Of a DNA stretch of 64,000 nucleotides, positions 22,911 to 31,226 are shown piece by piece. Location of the stretch: assembly GCA_031256975.1 (NCBI GenBank), contig JAIRPN010000004.1, positions 185,846 to 249,845 of the forward strand, given 5' to 3'. The number at the start of each line of letters is the position of its first letter. The first letter of the stretch is position 1. The notes under the pieces are model-generated. The model made no database searches and was not told where the DNA came from. It worked only from the letters and a program-made list of their open reading frames with translations. Position numbers and translations under genes: made by a program. This DNA comes from Verrucomicrobiales bacterium (GTDB taxonomy: Bacteria > Verrucomicrobiota > Verrucomicrobiia > Methylacidiphilales > JAAUTS01).

Positions 22911-25190
22911 CTAATAGCCGTAACAGCCGGACAAACTGCAATTCGCATCCGAGGAAAGGGTGTTAAAGATCGCCTGCGGCATCGCGCAGTTGACGAACCT
23001 GATTTTGACCCCGTCCGGATTTTGGGATTTGTTGATCTTGTTCAGGTTGGTGAAGGTGCAGCCGACGAACAAATAATCCGCGTTGGGGCCAATGGTCAGG
23101 GCCGTGTCCGTGACCGTGCTTGCCTTGCAGCGAAAGGTGGTGACGCTGGCGGTGGTGCCGGTGTTGCCGTAATTGCCCTCCCACGCCGCCTTTGCGCCCA
23201 CAGGACCATTCAGGCTCACCAGGCGCGAATGATACGCGCCGCCCGTGACTATAATGCCATCGGGAAAATCACACGAATAAATGCGGTACGCCTTGAATGA
23301 GACCGGGTTTCCCGCAAAATTGATGTCCGGCCGGCAGCGGATCATGTCATTGGCCTGCACCTCGTTGAAAAGCACGCTGTCCACCAGATTCAACGAAGTG
23401 TTTCCCTGGAAACAGCCGTTATGAATCGTAACGCCGTCAAGGGCAAGCAACGCCACCCATAAATAAGTCTGGTTGGCATAACGCACCGGGCTCAACGAAT
23501 AATTTTGCGAAACCTGGTTGACCTTGGTGAAGGCCGGACCCAGCCCGCGCAACTGGATGCGCGGAAACAGCGGGCATTCGTTTTCATCCAGGACAAAGGT
23601 GCCCTCGCCCATTTGGATGGTGAAAGTTTCCTGGTGCTGGAATTTTACCCCGTCGGCCGATACCCCATAGGGGCCGTAACGAAACCAGACACCGTTGATC
23701 ACCGAGAACAGCACGCAGTTATCCGCGGTCGGCGCAAACGAAGTTGCGGTTTCGGTGATGTCGGCGCCGTTGACCTGCAACTTGACGCGGGTGCCGCCAT
23801 GTTTGACCGCCCACAGGTCTCCCAGCACACCGTCAAGCAGCAGGCTGCTCAATTGGGAGGCGTCGTAATTATATTGCACCGGACCGTCCGGGGTGAAGGC
23901 GCAGATCGCGACGTTGTCGTAGTCCATGAAAAAAACCCTGTCACCCCACGGGCGGCAATACACCCAGTACCAGCCGCTGCTATAATTGCACGGGTAGGAA
24001 CTGACGGCAAAATCCGACAACCTTAACACGACCAGTTCGTAGGTTTCCCAATTGTAAGCGTAGGCGTAGCCGCCTGCCTGGTTCATCCACTGAATGCCGG
24101 CGGGAGCGGGATTCGGCACGGTGCCGGCCACCACCGCCGGGTTGCTCAATTCACGAAATTCGAATCCGCCGTCCGGTGTGAGGCAATATAATCTATCATT
24201 GTGGATAAAAGAGTAGGCAACTGACGGCAGGTCGATGCCGACCGGGGCATCCGGGTTGGAAAAATCCACAATTCTCGTGTCCGTGGTAATATCATACCAG
24301 TAGCAGGCCAGGTAGTTGCCCACCCGGTCCACCCGCGCCGGGCTCCAGAAAAAACCCGCCTGCCGCATATGGCCGGGATTGGTGCTGCCGACAATGTTGC
24401 CGCTATAGCCCAGCAACACGTATTGGTTGTTGATCAGGCCGGCGTAGGCGACGGGTTCATTGCCCTGCAAATCGCACCAGGTATTCGAGGTTCTGGCAAA
24501 ACCCGCCTCCGCCGCCGCCTTCAGGGTGGCAAAGGGCTTGTCCTCCCGGCCAAATTGACCCGTCGCGTCATTGCCGTTGATGCTGACGTAGGCGACATTG
24601 GTGACACTGTAATCCGGCAATTCGTCCCGGTCGGCCTTGCCGTCCACCTCTTCCCGCAAAGCGTCCAAGCCGCCCTCCAGCGCGTCAAGCTGCTGGGCCA
24701 CGGGCGGGTTGGCGTCCACCGGCACGCCCTCGTTGCCCTGGTTGACGTTGTTGGCGACAATCGCCTCAAACACGCGGGTGGAACTGACATAGGGGTTTTC
24801 CGGGGTTTCTGCGTTGGGTTCGGTCCAGCGGATTTCACCCATCAGCGCAATCGAGGCCAGATCGTCCTCCGGATTGCCGTTGATTTTCAAAATGGTATTT
24901 AATTCGTTGGTCAGAAAATTCGGCGCGAACACGTAGGCGACCAGGGAGTCGTTGCTTTCCTTTTCCCAAGACAATGCCGACACGATGTAACCGGACTCGT
25001 AACGGCCCCTGGCCTTGAGGCCAAATTTCCCGGCACTGCCTGCCGGCAACTCCAGCACCTGCGCGCCCCGGCAAAACACCACCTCCACCCGGCTGCTGTC
25101 CCCGCGCTTGAAGGTGATCGAATTGACCCGCTGGGCCAGGCCAAGGCCCTGGACCAGTTCCTTGGTGTCATAGTTGACGAAAAGACGCAT
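22911..25190 (-). CDS. Large tail fibre / receptor-binding protein
   Basis: A 759-aa phage protein. Residues ~1-125 form a beta-rich domain starting MRLFVNYDTKELVQGLGL, probably the tail-attachment part. About residues 165-190 include helical QQLDALEGGLDALREEVD, a typical fibre shaft trimerisation coil. Then YVSINGNDATGQFGREDKPFATLKAAAEAG, the usual lead-in to phage parallel beta-helix domains; a central ~250-residue stretch rich in aromatic residues that repeats short strand patterns (VGNYLACYWYDIT, LYCLTPDGGFEFREL) like a propeller, and a C-terminal beta-helix (VTIHNGCFQGNTSLNLVD, LFVGCTFTNLNKI). It ends with Cys-rich LSGCYGY. Role inferred: host recognition. It is the last structural gene before lysis genes. 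Confidence 0.8.
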   Translation of the reverse strand: MRLFVNYDTKELVQGLGLAQRVNSITFKRGDSSRVEVVFCRGAQVLELPAGSAGKFGLKARGRYESGYIVSALSWEKESNDSLVAYVFAPNFLTNELNTILKINGNPEDDLASIALMGEIRWTEPNAETPENPYVSSTRVFEAIVANNVNQGNEGVPVDANPPVAQQLDALEGGLDALREEVDGKADRDELPDYSVTNVAYVSINGNDATGQFGREDKPFATLKAAAEAGFARTSNTWCDLQGNEPVAYAGLINNQYVLLGYSGNIVGSTNPGHMRQAGFFWSPARVDRVGNYLACYWYDITTDTRIVDFSNPDAPVGIDLPSVAYSFIHNDRLYCLTPDGGFEFRELSNPAVVAGTVPNPAPAGIQWMNQAGGYAYAYNWETYELVVLRLSDFAVSSYPCNYSSGWYWVYCRPWGDRVFFMDYDNVAICAFTPDGPVQYNYDASQLSSLLLDGVLGDLWAVKHGGTRVKLQVNGADITETATSFAPTADNCVLFSVINGVWFRYGPYGVSADGVKFQHQETFTIQMGEGTFVLDENECPLFPRIQLRGLGPAFTKVNQVSQNYSLSPVRYANQTYLWVALLALDGVTIHNGCFQGNTSLNLVDSVLFNEVQANDMIRCRPDINFAGNPVSFKAYRIYSCDFPDGIIVTGGAYHSRLVSLNGPVGAKAAWEGNYGNTGTTASVTTFRCKASTVTDTALTIGPNADYLFVGCTFTNLNKINKSQNPDGVKIRFVNCAMPQAIFNTLSSDANCSLSGCYGY

Positions 25191-25199
25191 ACCTGCGCG

Positions 25200-27374
25200 C
25201 TAATTGTCAACTGCCACATCCTTTGGAAAAACATGCTCCCAATTGAACGGCCAAAGCCCGTTGAAGCATTTTTCCACATCGACCTCCCAGTCGCCATAAC
25301 CCCCAAAAGGGGGACGATAGCCGTTTAAATTTAATTGATTTGGATTGAGCAAAAAAGCCGTGGAATGGCCGTTAAGCGTGAAGGCGGCCAAATTGTCCAG
25401 TATGTAAATGCTGTTCCAAGCGGACGGGTTGCCTGACAAGCCGATGAACCTTGAGGCCAGTATCCACGCATAATAACAGGGATAATCGTAACCGGTGCTT
25501 GCGGCGCACTCCTTTAAAGATTCGTTGAATTGCGCGTTGATTTCATTCAAATCGCCGATGAATTGGACATATTCCTCCTCGCCGCAGTTGTTGTTAAAAC
25601 TCGAATTGCACTTTGCCAGATAGGCGGCACAGGCATCGTAAGTGGCCTCGAACCAAACCTTGCGGTTGGAAAAATAACAATACTCCGCCAGTTCGTTTCG
25701 TGCGGGATGGTAAATTTTCCCGCAATTCCACGAAGTTTCCACCGCCTGCCAAATGGCGGTTTTTATGGAACCATACACCGGATGGCCGGGGTTGCTTGGC
25801 ATATAACCCCAACTGTCCCCGACAATGTCCGGCACCCCGGACGGCCACACCGACCTGCCCCAGTCCACAAAATGGGCCACAAACTCCCTGGCCGCGTTGC
25901 TGTCGCATTCGAACAGCGGGGCATTGAAAAACTGGTTGCTTTTTAAAAATTCAACCGTGTCGGCAATCGTGTCCCCGATCCATTGTGAGTAAATATCTGC
26001 CCGGGAACTGTCCTGATAAACCTGGTCGTAACACTGGTTGTAACAATCCGCACAGGCACCGGTCGGGTTGTTGTTGTCATCATAACAGGACTGGACACAG
26101 CCCGACATGCAGGTCGGCAGCGAGGCCAGTGTGTCGGCGATATTTTTCTGATAATTGCCAAAAGCCCTGCCGTTGATGCTGGCCAAAGGCTTGGTGCCGT
26201 TTTGCCGGCAGCAGTTTTGTTGGCAAAGAACTTTTTCGGCATCGGTATAAGCTTGGACATTCTGGTTGGCGTATTGGCAATGGGTGTAGCCAACGTTCTG
26301 GTACCTGGCCGCCTGGATATACAGTTGATTGTACAAGGCGGAACAATCCTGGGAAGTGCCGCTCACCAGGCATTGATACCTCTCCGCCTCCGCATCCTGC
26401 ACCATTTGGTAATAGGCCCGGTCAACGTCCAGGCCACACCCGCCGTAATAGGATGATTGTTCCCCGGCATTCAAACAGGCCGCTGCCTGGCAGTTGCCCA
26501 GACAATCATCCTGGCCATAGGCCGCGCTGCGGCAGGGGTAGCTTTGGCAGGAACACTGGTACTGGTTGAGGCTTTCCTGGCGCATGGCGATCTGGTAGGC
26601 AACATAGGCAGATCCGTAGGCCGGGTAGGCATCGGCCCGGGCCTGGCGGCAAGCCTGCATGTCCGCGTTATAGGCATCGGTGCATTGGTTGTTGCAATCG
26701 GTGCGGGTGGCACCGCAGGCCACCGCACAGGCCGTATCCCCCGGCGGGCAATTATTCAGGCAATCGGTGTAGTTGGTGCCACAGAGGTCGGCGCATTGAT
26801 TGCGTTTATCATTGGCCGCGCCTGAGCAGGCGGGATACACCTTGTTAAACTCCGTGTAGGCATCCTGCTGCGCCTGGTTGGCCTCGGCGGTCCTCTGTTT
26901 GGCCGGGGCCGCGCAGGCCGTCACCGCGTCATCGCACGCACCCAGCGCCGAGGTCACCAGGCCGGAGCAGCCCCGCGCGCAGGCCGAGGCGCTGCCTGCC
27001 GCATTGGCGCGGGACATGTTATCAGGATAAATGCACTGCACCTGCATGTCGTATTCATAGGTACCCTGGCAGGCCGCATAACAGGGAAAATCCTGGCAGG
27101 CGGCGTAGCAGTCGCCCTTGGCCTTTTCCACGCCCGCCTTGCAGGATTTTAGCACCAGCCCGATGGCGTCAAGTTCCGTGTCGTATGCCCGGTAGCAGGC
27201 AACGGAGCAGCCGTTATAACCTTCCTGGTAGCCGCCGAAACTCTGGGCGCATTTTACCCTTTTGCACCAGCCTTGGGACTGCGGGTAGTTGAAGGTTCTG
27301 GTACACGACTCCTCGCAGTCGCACGGTGTATCCGTGCCGCAACAATTCTTGCAACTGTTTTCCGGGTAATACAT
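25200..27374 (-). CDS. Giant cysteine-rich virion-associated protein (724 aa)
   Basis: I do not recognise a known family. By hand count there are about 58 cysteines (8%). The first ~480 residues are built of short helices with repeated CxxxC pairs (CYAAC twice, CADLC, CLNNC, CAVAC, CNNQC, CLGNC, CMSGC, CVQSC, CADCYNQC), separated by 8-20 residues rich in A, Q, N, D and Y. The arrangement resembles disulfide-linked helical hairpins. The last ~240 residues are Cys-poor and mixed, with many aromatic residues (WDWGRSVWPSGVPDIVGDSWGYM). No signal peptide is visible. It lies between the fibre gene and a CPIC-containing membrane protein, in the tail part of the late operon, so it should be a tail-tip or fibre component. 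An extracellular disulfide-locked rod is one reading. Confidence 0.7.
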   Translation of the reverse strand: MYYPENSCKNCCGTDTPCDCEESCTRTFNYPQSQGWCKRVKCAQSFGGYQEGYNGCSVACYRAYDTELDAIGLVLKSCKAGVEKAKGDCYAACQDFPCYAACQGTYEYDMQVQCIYPDNMSRANAAGSASACARGCSGLVTSALGACDDAVTACAAPAKQRTAEANQAQQDAYTEFNKVYPACSGAANDKRNQCADLCGTNYTDCLNNCPPGDTACAVACGATRTDCNNQCTDAYNADMQACRQARADAYPAYGSAYVAYQIAMRQESLNQYQCSCQSYPCRSAAYGQDDCLGNCQAAACLNAGEQSSYYGGCGLDVDRAYYQMVQDAEAERYQCLVSGTSQDCSALYNQLYIQAARYQNVGYTHCQYANQNVQAYTDAEKVLCQQNCCRQNGTKPLASINGRAFGNYQKNIADTLASLPTCMSGCVQSCYDDNNNPTGACADCYNQCYDQVYQDSSRADIYSQWIGDTIADTVEFLKSNQFFNAPLFECDSNAAREFVAHFVDWGRSVWPSGVPDIVGDSWGYMPSNPGHPVYGSIKTAIWQAVETSWNCGKIYHPARNELAEYCYFSNRKVWFEATYDACAAYLAKCNSSFNNNCGEEEYVQFIGDLNEINAQFNESLKECAASTGYDYPCYYAWILASRFIGLSGNPSAWNSIYILDNLAAFTLNGHSTAFLLNPNQLNLNGYRPPFGGYGDWEVDVEKCFNGLWPFNWEHVFPKDVAVDN

Positions 27375-27377
27375 CGC

Positions 27378-27947
27378 TCAGGGCAGTTTTTTCAGGAAAA
27401 AATAAAAGGCCAGCTCGCAGAAAAAGACCGGCAAAAAACCGGCCAGGGACGACAGCCACGACCCGCCCAAGGTCATCCACACCAGGGCCAGCGGGACGGC
27501 CAGCCAGAACCCCAGGCAGATGGGACAGCTTACCAGGCGGACCAAAAAACAACCATGGCGGCGGTTCAAATACTGCAAATAGGAGGGCGGCTGGATTCTT
27601 GCCGGGTCGATGCCTTCCGGCAAGGGCGGCATCCCGAGTTGCTTGCGCTGCTCGTTGTGCCTGGCCATGGCGGCCCGGTAATTTTCCCGGCCGGCCACCA
27701 GCATCGGCTCGGTCATTTTATTCTGGCAGGAAGAACAACTTTTCACCGGCAGCGCGCCGTTCAGCTCCAAGACCGTTTGCCGCTCCTTTTCAAACTCCGC
27801 GACTTTCAGCCATTTGGCCAGGCGGAAAAGCTTGGCGTATTCAATCCAGGCATGGGTGTCAAACCAGACAAACAGGATCGCCGCCCCCGCCATGCCGGAG
27901 AGGATGACGGTTACCAGCAAGTCAATGAGGCTGTTTTCAATGTTCAT
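27378..27947 (-). CDS. Phage-encoded membrane protein with CPIC motif
   Basis: A 189-aa integral membrane protein. Hydrophobic segments: about 8-30 (LIDLLVTVILSGMAGAAILFVWF) and two near the C-terminus (VSCPICLGFWLAVPLALVWMTL, SLAGFLPVFFCELAFYFFL). Cysteines appear as SCSSC (about 70-74) and CPIC, which resemble zinc- or redox-type sites; CPICLGFW is shared with small phage membrane proteins of unknown role. It follows the tail genes and precedes the Cys-rich gene by three bases, so a link with disulfide formation or with assembly of that protein can be imagined but not shown. Confidence 0.6.
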   Translation of the reverse strand: MNIENSLIDLLVTVILSGMAGAAILFVWFDTHAWIEYAKLFRLAKWLKVAEFEKERQTVLELNGALPVKSCSSCQNKMTEPMLVAGRENYRAAMARHNEQRKQLGMPPLPEGIDPARIQPPSYLQYLNRRHGCFLVRLVSCPICLGFWLAVPLALVWMTLGGSWLSSLAGFLPVFFCELAFYFFLKKLP

Positions 27948-27952
27948 AACTT

Positions 27953-28759
27953 TTACGGGGTGTTGATGGTTTGGTTCTCGGTAAAGTAATAAAGTCTCCC
28001 GTCATACGGGTAAAAGTAAGTGCCGGTAACACCGCCATAACACAATGAGCCGAGCATCAGGTTGTTATGCAGGGACTGGTAAATGATGGGCACGCCGCGA
28101 CTGCCGCCGTTGCCCTCAGCGTCGGGATCGATCCCCCCGCCCATGATGGAATAGCCGATCATCAGCCGAATCCACTTGAAGGCGGTTCCCGCATCGTTCA
28201 ATTCCACCGGCGGCAGCGAACCCACCCAGTTGTCACCGTGCCCCCAGGACTTGATTCCCGCCTGCCGCTCATTGGCCGGCTTGGAAATGTCCATCTCCAC
28301 GAAAATCAAATCGTTGCTGACCATGTCAAACCAACAGGGGCTTTCCCGGTATTCCTCCGCGCTGACCTGGTTGGGATTGGGCAATAACCCGGCAATGGGT
28401 TGTTCATACTCGGTCAGAACCAGGCCGCGCAAGATCGCCGAGTCCCAGTAAATCCCCCACTGGTACTCGGGGTCGATGCCCGTACTATCGGGTTTTGTTC
28501 GCAGCAAAATCTTGAACGGATGAAAGGTTTCCGAGGCCCCGCCTTTGGCAGGACTTCTGCGCCAAAGGTAATCGGCCTGGGTCAGGTAGCCGCTGCGGTG
28601 AAACCTGAAATTTTTCCCTAACACCAGGTTGTCCCCGCGTGCCAGCGCCTTGACCGCGTCCTGCAAGGCGTTGATGCGCTTGACGGTCATCAACTCGCCA
28701 ACGGGAGAGCGGTTGTCCACCGTTTCCAGCGCATCCAGGGCTCGTTTCAGCTCGTTCAT
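27953..28759 (-). CDS. Phage tail protein of unknown function
   Basis: A 268-aa protein from ATG 28759, starting two bases after the previous stop region (TGA at 28764-28766). The first ~50 residues are helical (ELKRALDALETVDNRSPVGELMTVKRINALQDAVKALARG), then a beta-rich part with many aromatic residues and a glycine patch (SIMGGGIDPDAEGNGGSRG). It could be a tail-tip or fibre-attachment component since it lies between tail genes; no family could be named from motifs. A longer frame upstream overlaps the preceding gene and is not used. Confidence 0.6.
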   Translation of the reverse strand: MNELKRALDALETVDNRSPVGELMTVKRINALQDAVKALARGDNLVLGKNFRFHRSGYLTQADYLWRRSPAKGGASETFHPFKILLRTKPDSTGIDPEYQWGIYWDSAILRGLVLTEYEQPIAGLLPNPNQVSAEEYRESPCWFDMVSNDLIFVEMDISKPANERQAGIKSWGHGDNWVGSLPPVELNDAGTAFKWIRLMIGYSIMGGGIDPDAEGNGGSRGVPIIYQSLHNNLMLGSLCYGGVTGTYFYPYDGRLYYFTENQTINTP

Positions 28760-28763
28760 AAAT

Positions 28764-29570
28764 TCAGGAGTAAATTTGCGGAATCCAGCCACCCGCACCG
28801 CTGGCCTGCCATTCCTTGGTGATGGTGTAACACAAACCGCGCTGCTGGTAGGTGAGCCCGACATAACGCCAGTTGCGGCCCTTCCCCAGCGAGGGATAGG
28901 GCCCTTCCGGGTAATTGATGTCGCTTAGCGAGGTGATGTCATAAGGCCGGATCACGCTGCACCAGTTCTTTTTCCAGCGCACCTGCGAGGCGTCCATGTA
29001 GGAGGACACACCGGCAAAACGGTTCTTGCCGGAAGCATAGGCTTCCCCGGTCCAGATTCTGAACCTCTCAAAAATCCCCTCCGCGTCGCTGTCGGTCGGG
29101 TTGCCGTATTTGTCCAGGAAAATGGCCCCGTTTAACGGGACGCTCGGCTTGCCGCCGATTTTGCTGACAAACTCCGGGTGCGTCTCAATCGGCTCCTGCG
29201 CCTCACCGATGCACAGTTCGTAAACCGGCTCGGTGTTGATGTCGAGAATCCCCGCATAGTAACAAGTGATGGCCGACAAGCCCGGCGACATTTTGATGGT
29301 TTGCTTTTCCCGCTCCAGCCAGGCGAAAATCGGATGGTTGGTCAGGCCGGAATTTCTGAACTGGAGCACCTTGTCCGTGGGGCAGGAAAACAGGCACTCG
29401 CTGGTGTCCAGCCCGTAGCGGTCGGTGGTGATTTCCACGCCGTCGGCCAACAACAGCCCGTCAAAGCCATACAGGGTGCAACTATGAAACTTCCGCTTGC
29501 CGTGGTATTCGGGCAGCGTGATTGCCCTGCCGCTGACGTAATTGGGGTTGAACAATTCGGCATCCGCCAT
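28764..29570 (-). CDS. Phage tail-associated protein of unknown function
   Basis: A 268-aa protein with mixed alpha/beta composition, no signal peptide, five cysteines and many aromatic residues (FHSCTLYGFDGLLLADGVEITTDRYGLD, PYPSLGKGRNWRYVGLTYQQRG). The C-terminus ends GGWIPQIYS. It is the first late gene left of the plus-strand cargo island, following the tape measure in late-operon order. In siphophages the genes after the tape measure encode distal tail and tip proteins, so this is the expected class; I see no diagnostic motif. Confidence 0.6.
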   Translation of the reverse strand: MADAELFNPNYVSGRAITLPEYHGKRKFHSCTLYGFDGLLLADGVEITTDRYGLDTSECLFSCPTDKVLQFRNSGLTNHPIFAWLEREKQTIKMSPGLSAITCYYAGILDINTEPVYELCIGEAQEPIETHPEFVSKIGGKPSVPLNGAIFLDKYGNPTDSDAEGIFERFRIWTGEAYASGKNRFAGVSSYMDASQVRWKKNWCSVIRPYDITSLSDINYPEGPYPSLGKGRNWRYVGLTYQQRGLCYTITKEWQASGAGGWIPQIYS

Positions 29571-29719
29571 GTCCCCGGCAAGGTGTCAACCCGCCCTGCC
29601 ACCCCAAGCCGGTCGGCAATCGACACAATTTCGGTCAGTTTTAAACCTACACAAGTAGCGATTGCCTTCATTACAATATCCGCAAGGATTTGCTGCCCAG
29701 GTATAATCAGGAGCCCGTT

Positions 29720-30487
29720 ATGACAAATGTTAACAAAACCCTGCCCGCCTTCATCCTCCTCCTCTTCATGAGTCTCTTGACCGCCAGGGCCGATACCGTC
29801 CTCTACAGCAGCGTTGCCGGCACCAACCTGCCGGGCAATACCAACAACCCGGCCTATGTCAGCCTGCCCAGTTCCATCAAGCTGGGCGACCTCGGCCTCG
29901 GTGAATCGCTGAAACTTTCCTTCGATGTCAGGTTCAGCACCCTGGACAACCAGACCATCAATTCCCTCTACAGCGGCCTTTCCTTCGGTTTCCTCAGCAG
30001 CAGCGCTTCCGTCGCCTACGGCTGGGTCAAGGTGAACAGCAACAACAGCTCTTTCGAATTTCTGAAACGTTCCGACGCCAACATGGCCAATTACAATGCC
30101 GGCAGCGGTGCCCGGCTTTCGGGCGTGGAATCCTACGGCACCCAGGCCATCGACGCCATCAGGACCAACACACTCTACCATTATGAATTTTCCGTGGTGC
30201 ACGACACGGCAACCACCTATTCCCTCCTCTTCAACGCCTGGCTGGAGGATAATTTGCTGGCCAGCTACACGGTCACCGACATCTCCAGCCTGCTCTCGGC
30301 CAGCGACATCACCCGCCTGGGTTTCCGCCAGTACGACGCGCTGGGACTTACCGGCGGCACCGGCATCACCAACATCGTGGTCTCGCAGATCAGTGCCATC
30401 CCCGAGCCCTCCGCCGCCTTCCTGCTCGGCATCGGCCTGGGCACCCTCGTCCTGCTGCGCCGGCACGGCGGCAAAAAGCATTGCTGA
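29720..30487 (+). CDS. PEP-CTERM-anchored secreted protein carried by the prophage
   Basis: A 255-aa exported protein. Signal peptide KTLPAFILLLFMSLLTARA (cleavage about residue 24); a beta-rich body with Asn and Ser (TVLYSSVAGTNLPGNTNN, LKLSFDVRFSTLDNQT) that resembles a lectin-like jelly-roll; and a C-terminal PEP-CTERM signal: IPEPSAA, helix FLLGIGLGTLVLL, basic RRHGGKK. ATG 29720 follows CAGGAG by six bases. It runs against the late operon. Sorting must rely on the host's exosortase, which the host seems to have because it carries its own PEP-CTERM protein at 7.9 kb. A phage moron that alters the lysogen surface is a reasonable inference. Confidence 0.85.
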   Translation: MTNVNKTLPAFILLLFMSLLTARADTVLYSSVAGTNLPGNTNNPAYVSLPSSIKLGDLGLGESLKLSFDVRFSTLDNQTINSLYSGLSFGFLSSSASVAYGWVKVNSNNSSFEFLKRSDANMANYNAGSGARLSGVESYGTQAIDAIRTNTLYHYEFSVVHDTATTYSLLFNAWLEDNLLASYTVTDISSLLSASDITRLGFRQYDALGLTGGTGITNIVVSQISAIPEPSAAFLLGIGLGTLVLLRRHGGKKHC

Positions 30488-30537
30488 TTATCATTGCTTT
30501 CCCGCGCATTACCAATAAATTGTTATTGGATACCCCT

Positions 30538-30750
30538 ATGAAAAGCATGGTTTCACCACTGGAAACGCGTTTAGCCGCGTTTCTGCGCGCCAAAAGGGGC
30601 AAGCTCACCTACCTGGAGTTTGCCCATAAACTTCATGTCACCGCGTCGAGTGTCTTCAGGATCGAAAACTGCCAGCAAAGCGTCACCCTGCGCTCGCTGG
30701 AGCGGATTTTGAAACGCCTGGACTGCACGGTTGACGATGTTTTCCAGTAA
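30538..30750 (+). CDS. Small Cro/C1-type helix-turn-helix protein
   Basis: A 70-aa DNA-binding protein: helix RLAAFLRAKRG, then TYLEFAHKLHVTASSVFRIENCQQSVTLRSLERILKRLDCTVDDVF, a normal XRE HTH (recognition helix at SSVFRIENCQQ). ATG 30538 starts at MKSMVSPLE. It sits 50 bp after the PEP-CTERM gene and 15 bp before the AP2-like gene on the same strand, so the three probably form one transcription unit and this protein may control it. Its distance from the early region argues against it being the main lysogeny repressor. Confidence 0.8.
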   Translation: MKSMVSPLETRLAAFLRAKRGKLTYLEFAHKLHVTASSVFRIENCQQSVTLRSLERILKRLDCTVDDVFQ

Positions 30751-30765
30751 AATCCGGCAACCCGC

Positions 30766-31203
30766 ATGAAAAGAACCAGGAAAAACCCCGGCATCTGCCG
30801 CATCGACCAGCCTGACAGATTCAACCACGGCTTCTATGTCCGCATCAACCGCGACAGGCGCAAGGTCCGCAAATTTTTTTCCGACCGTGCCAACGGCGGC
30901 AAGCGGGCCGCCCTCAGGGCCGCCAAAGCCTATTATGCGGAGATTGACCGAAAATATCCCCGGATATCCCGGAGAAAAAACGCCATGATCCAGCGCCGGG
31001 TGGGAGTTTCCGGCATCCTCGGGGTCTGCAAGATAACCAAGACCCTACTGGGCCGAAACTACCTGTTTTGGATGGCCTCCTGGAGTCCCCGGCCCGGGGT
31101 CGTCGCCAAGAAAGCCTTCTCGATCCGCAAATACGGCAATGACAGGGCCAGGGCTCTGGCAATCAAGGCCCGCCGCCAAGGCTTGCGGCAGATGGAAGAC
31201 TGA
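30766..31203 (+). CDS. AP2-like domain protein
   Basis: A 145-aa basic protein. Two blocks look like AP2/ERF-type DNA-binding units: residues ~8-60 (GICRIDQPDRFNHGFYVRINRDRRKVRKFFSD...AALRAAKAYYAEI) and ~80-140 (GVSGILGVCKITKTLLGRNYLFWMASWSP...ARALAIKARR). AP2 domains in bacteria are usually in mobile elements, in integrases and homing endonucleases, so this suggests an element-derived DNA-binding protein; no HNH motif is seen. It is convergent with the tape measure gene (23-bp gap). Confidence 0.6.
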   Translation: MKRTRKNPGICRIDQPDRFNHGFYVRINRDRRKVRKFFSDRANGGKRAALRAAKAYYAEIDRKYPRISRRKNAMIQRRVGVSGILGVCKITKTLLGRNYLFWMASWSPRPGVVAKKAFSIRKYGNDRARALAIKARRQGLRQMED

Positions 31204-31226
31204 GCGTTTTCACGCACGCATTCATT

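Noticed and set aside
29342..29673. A minus-strand frame starting at 29670 that runs into the 28764-29570 gene
   Set aside because: After its first ~25 codons it enters that gene in another frame; no ribosome site or conserved motif supports it.
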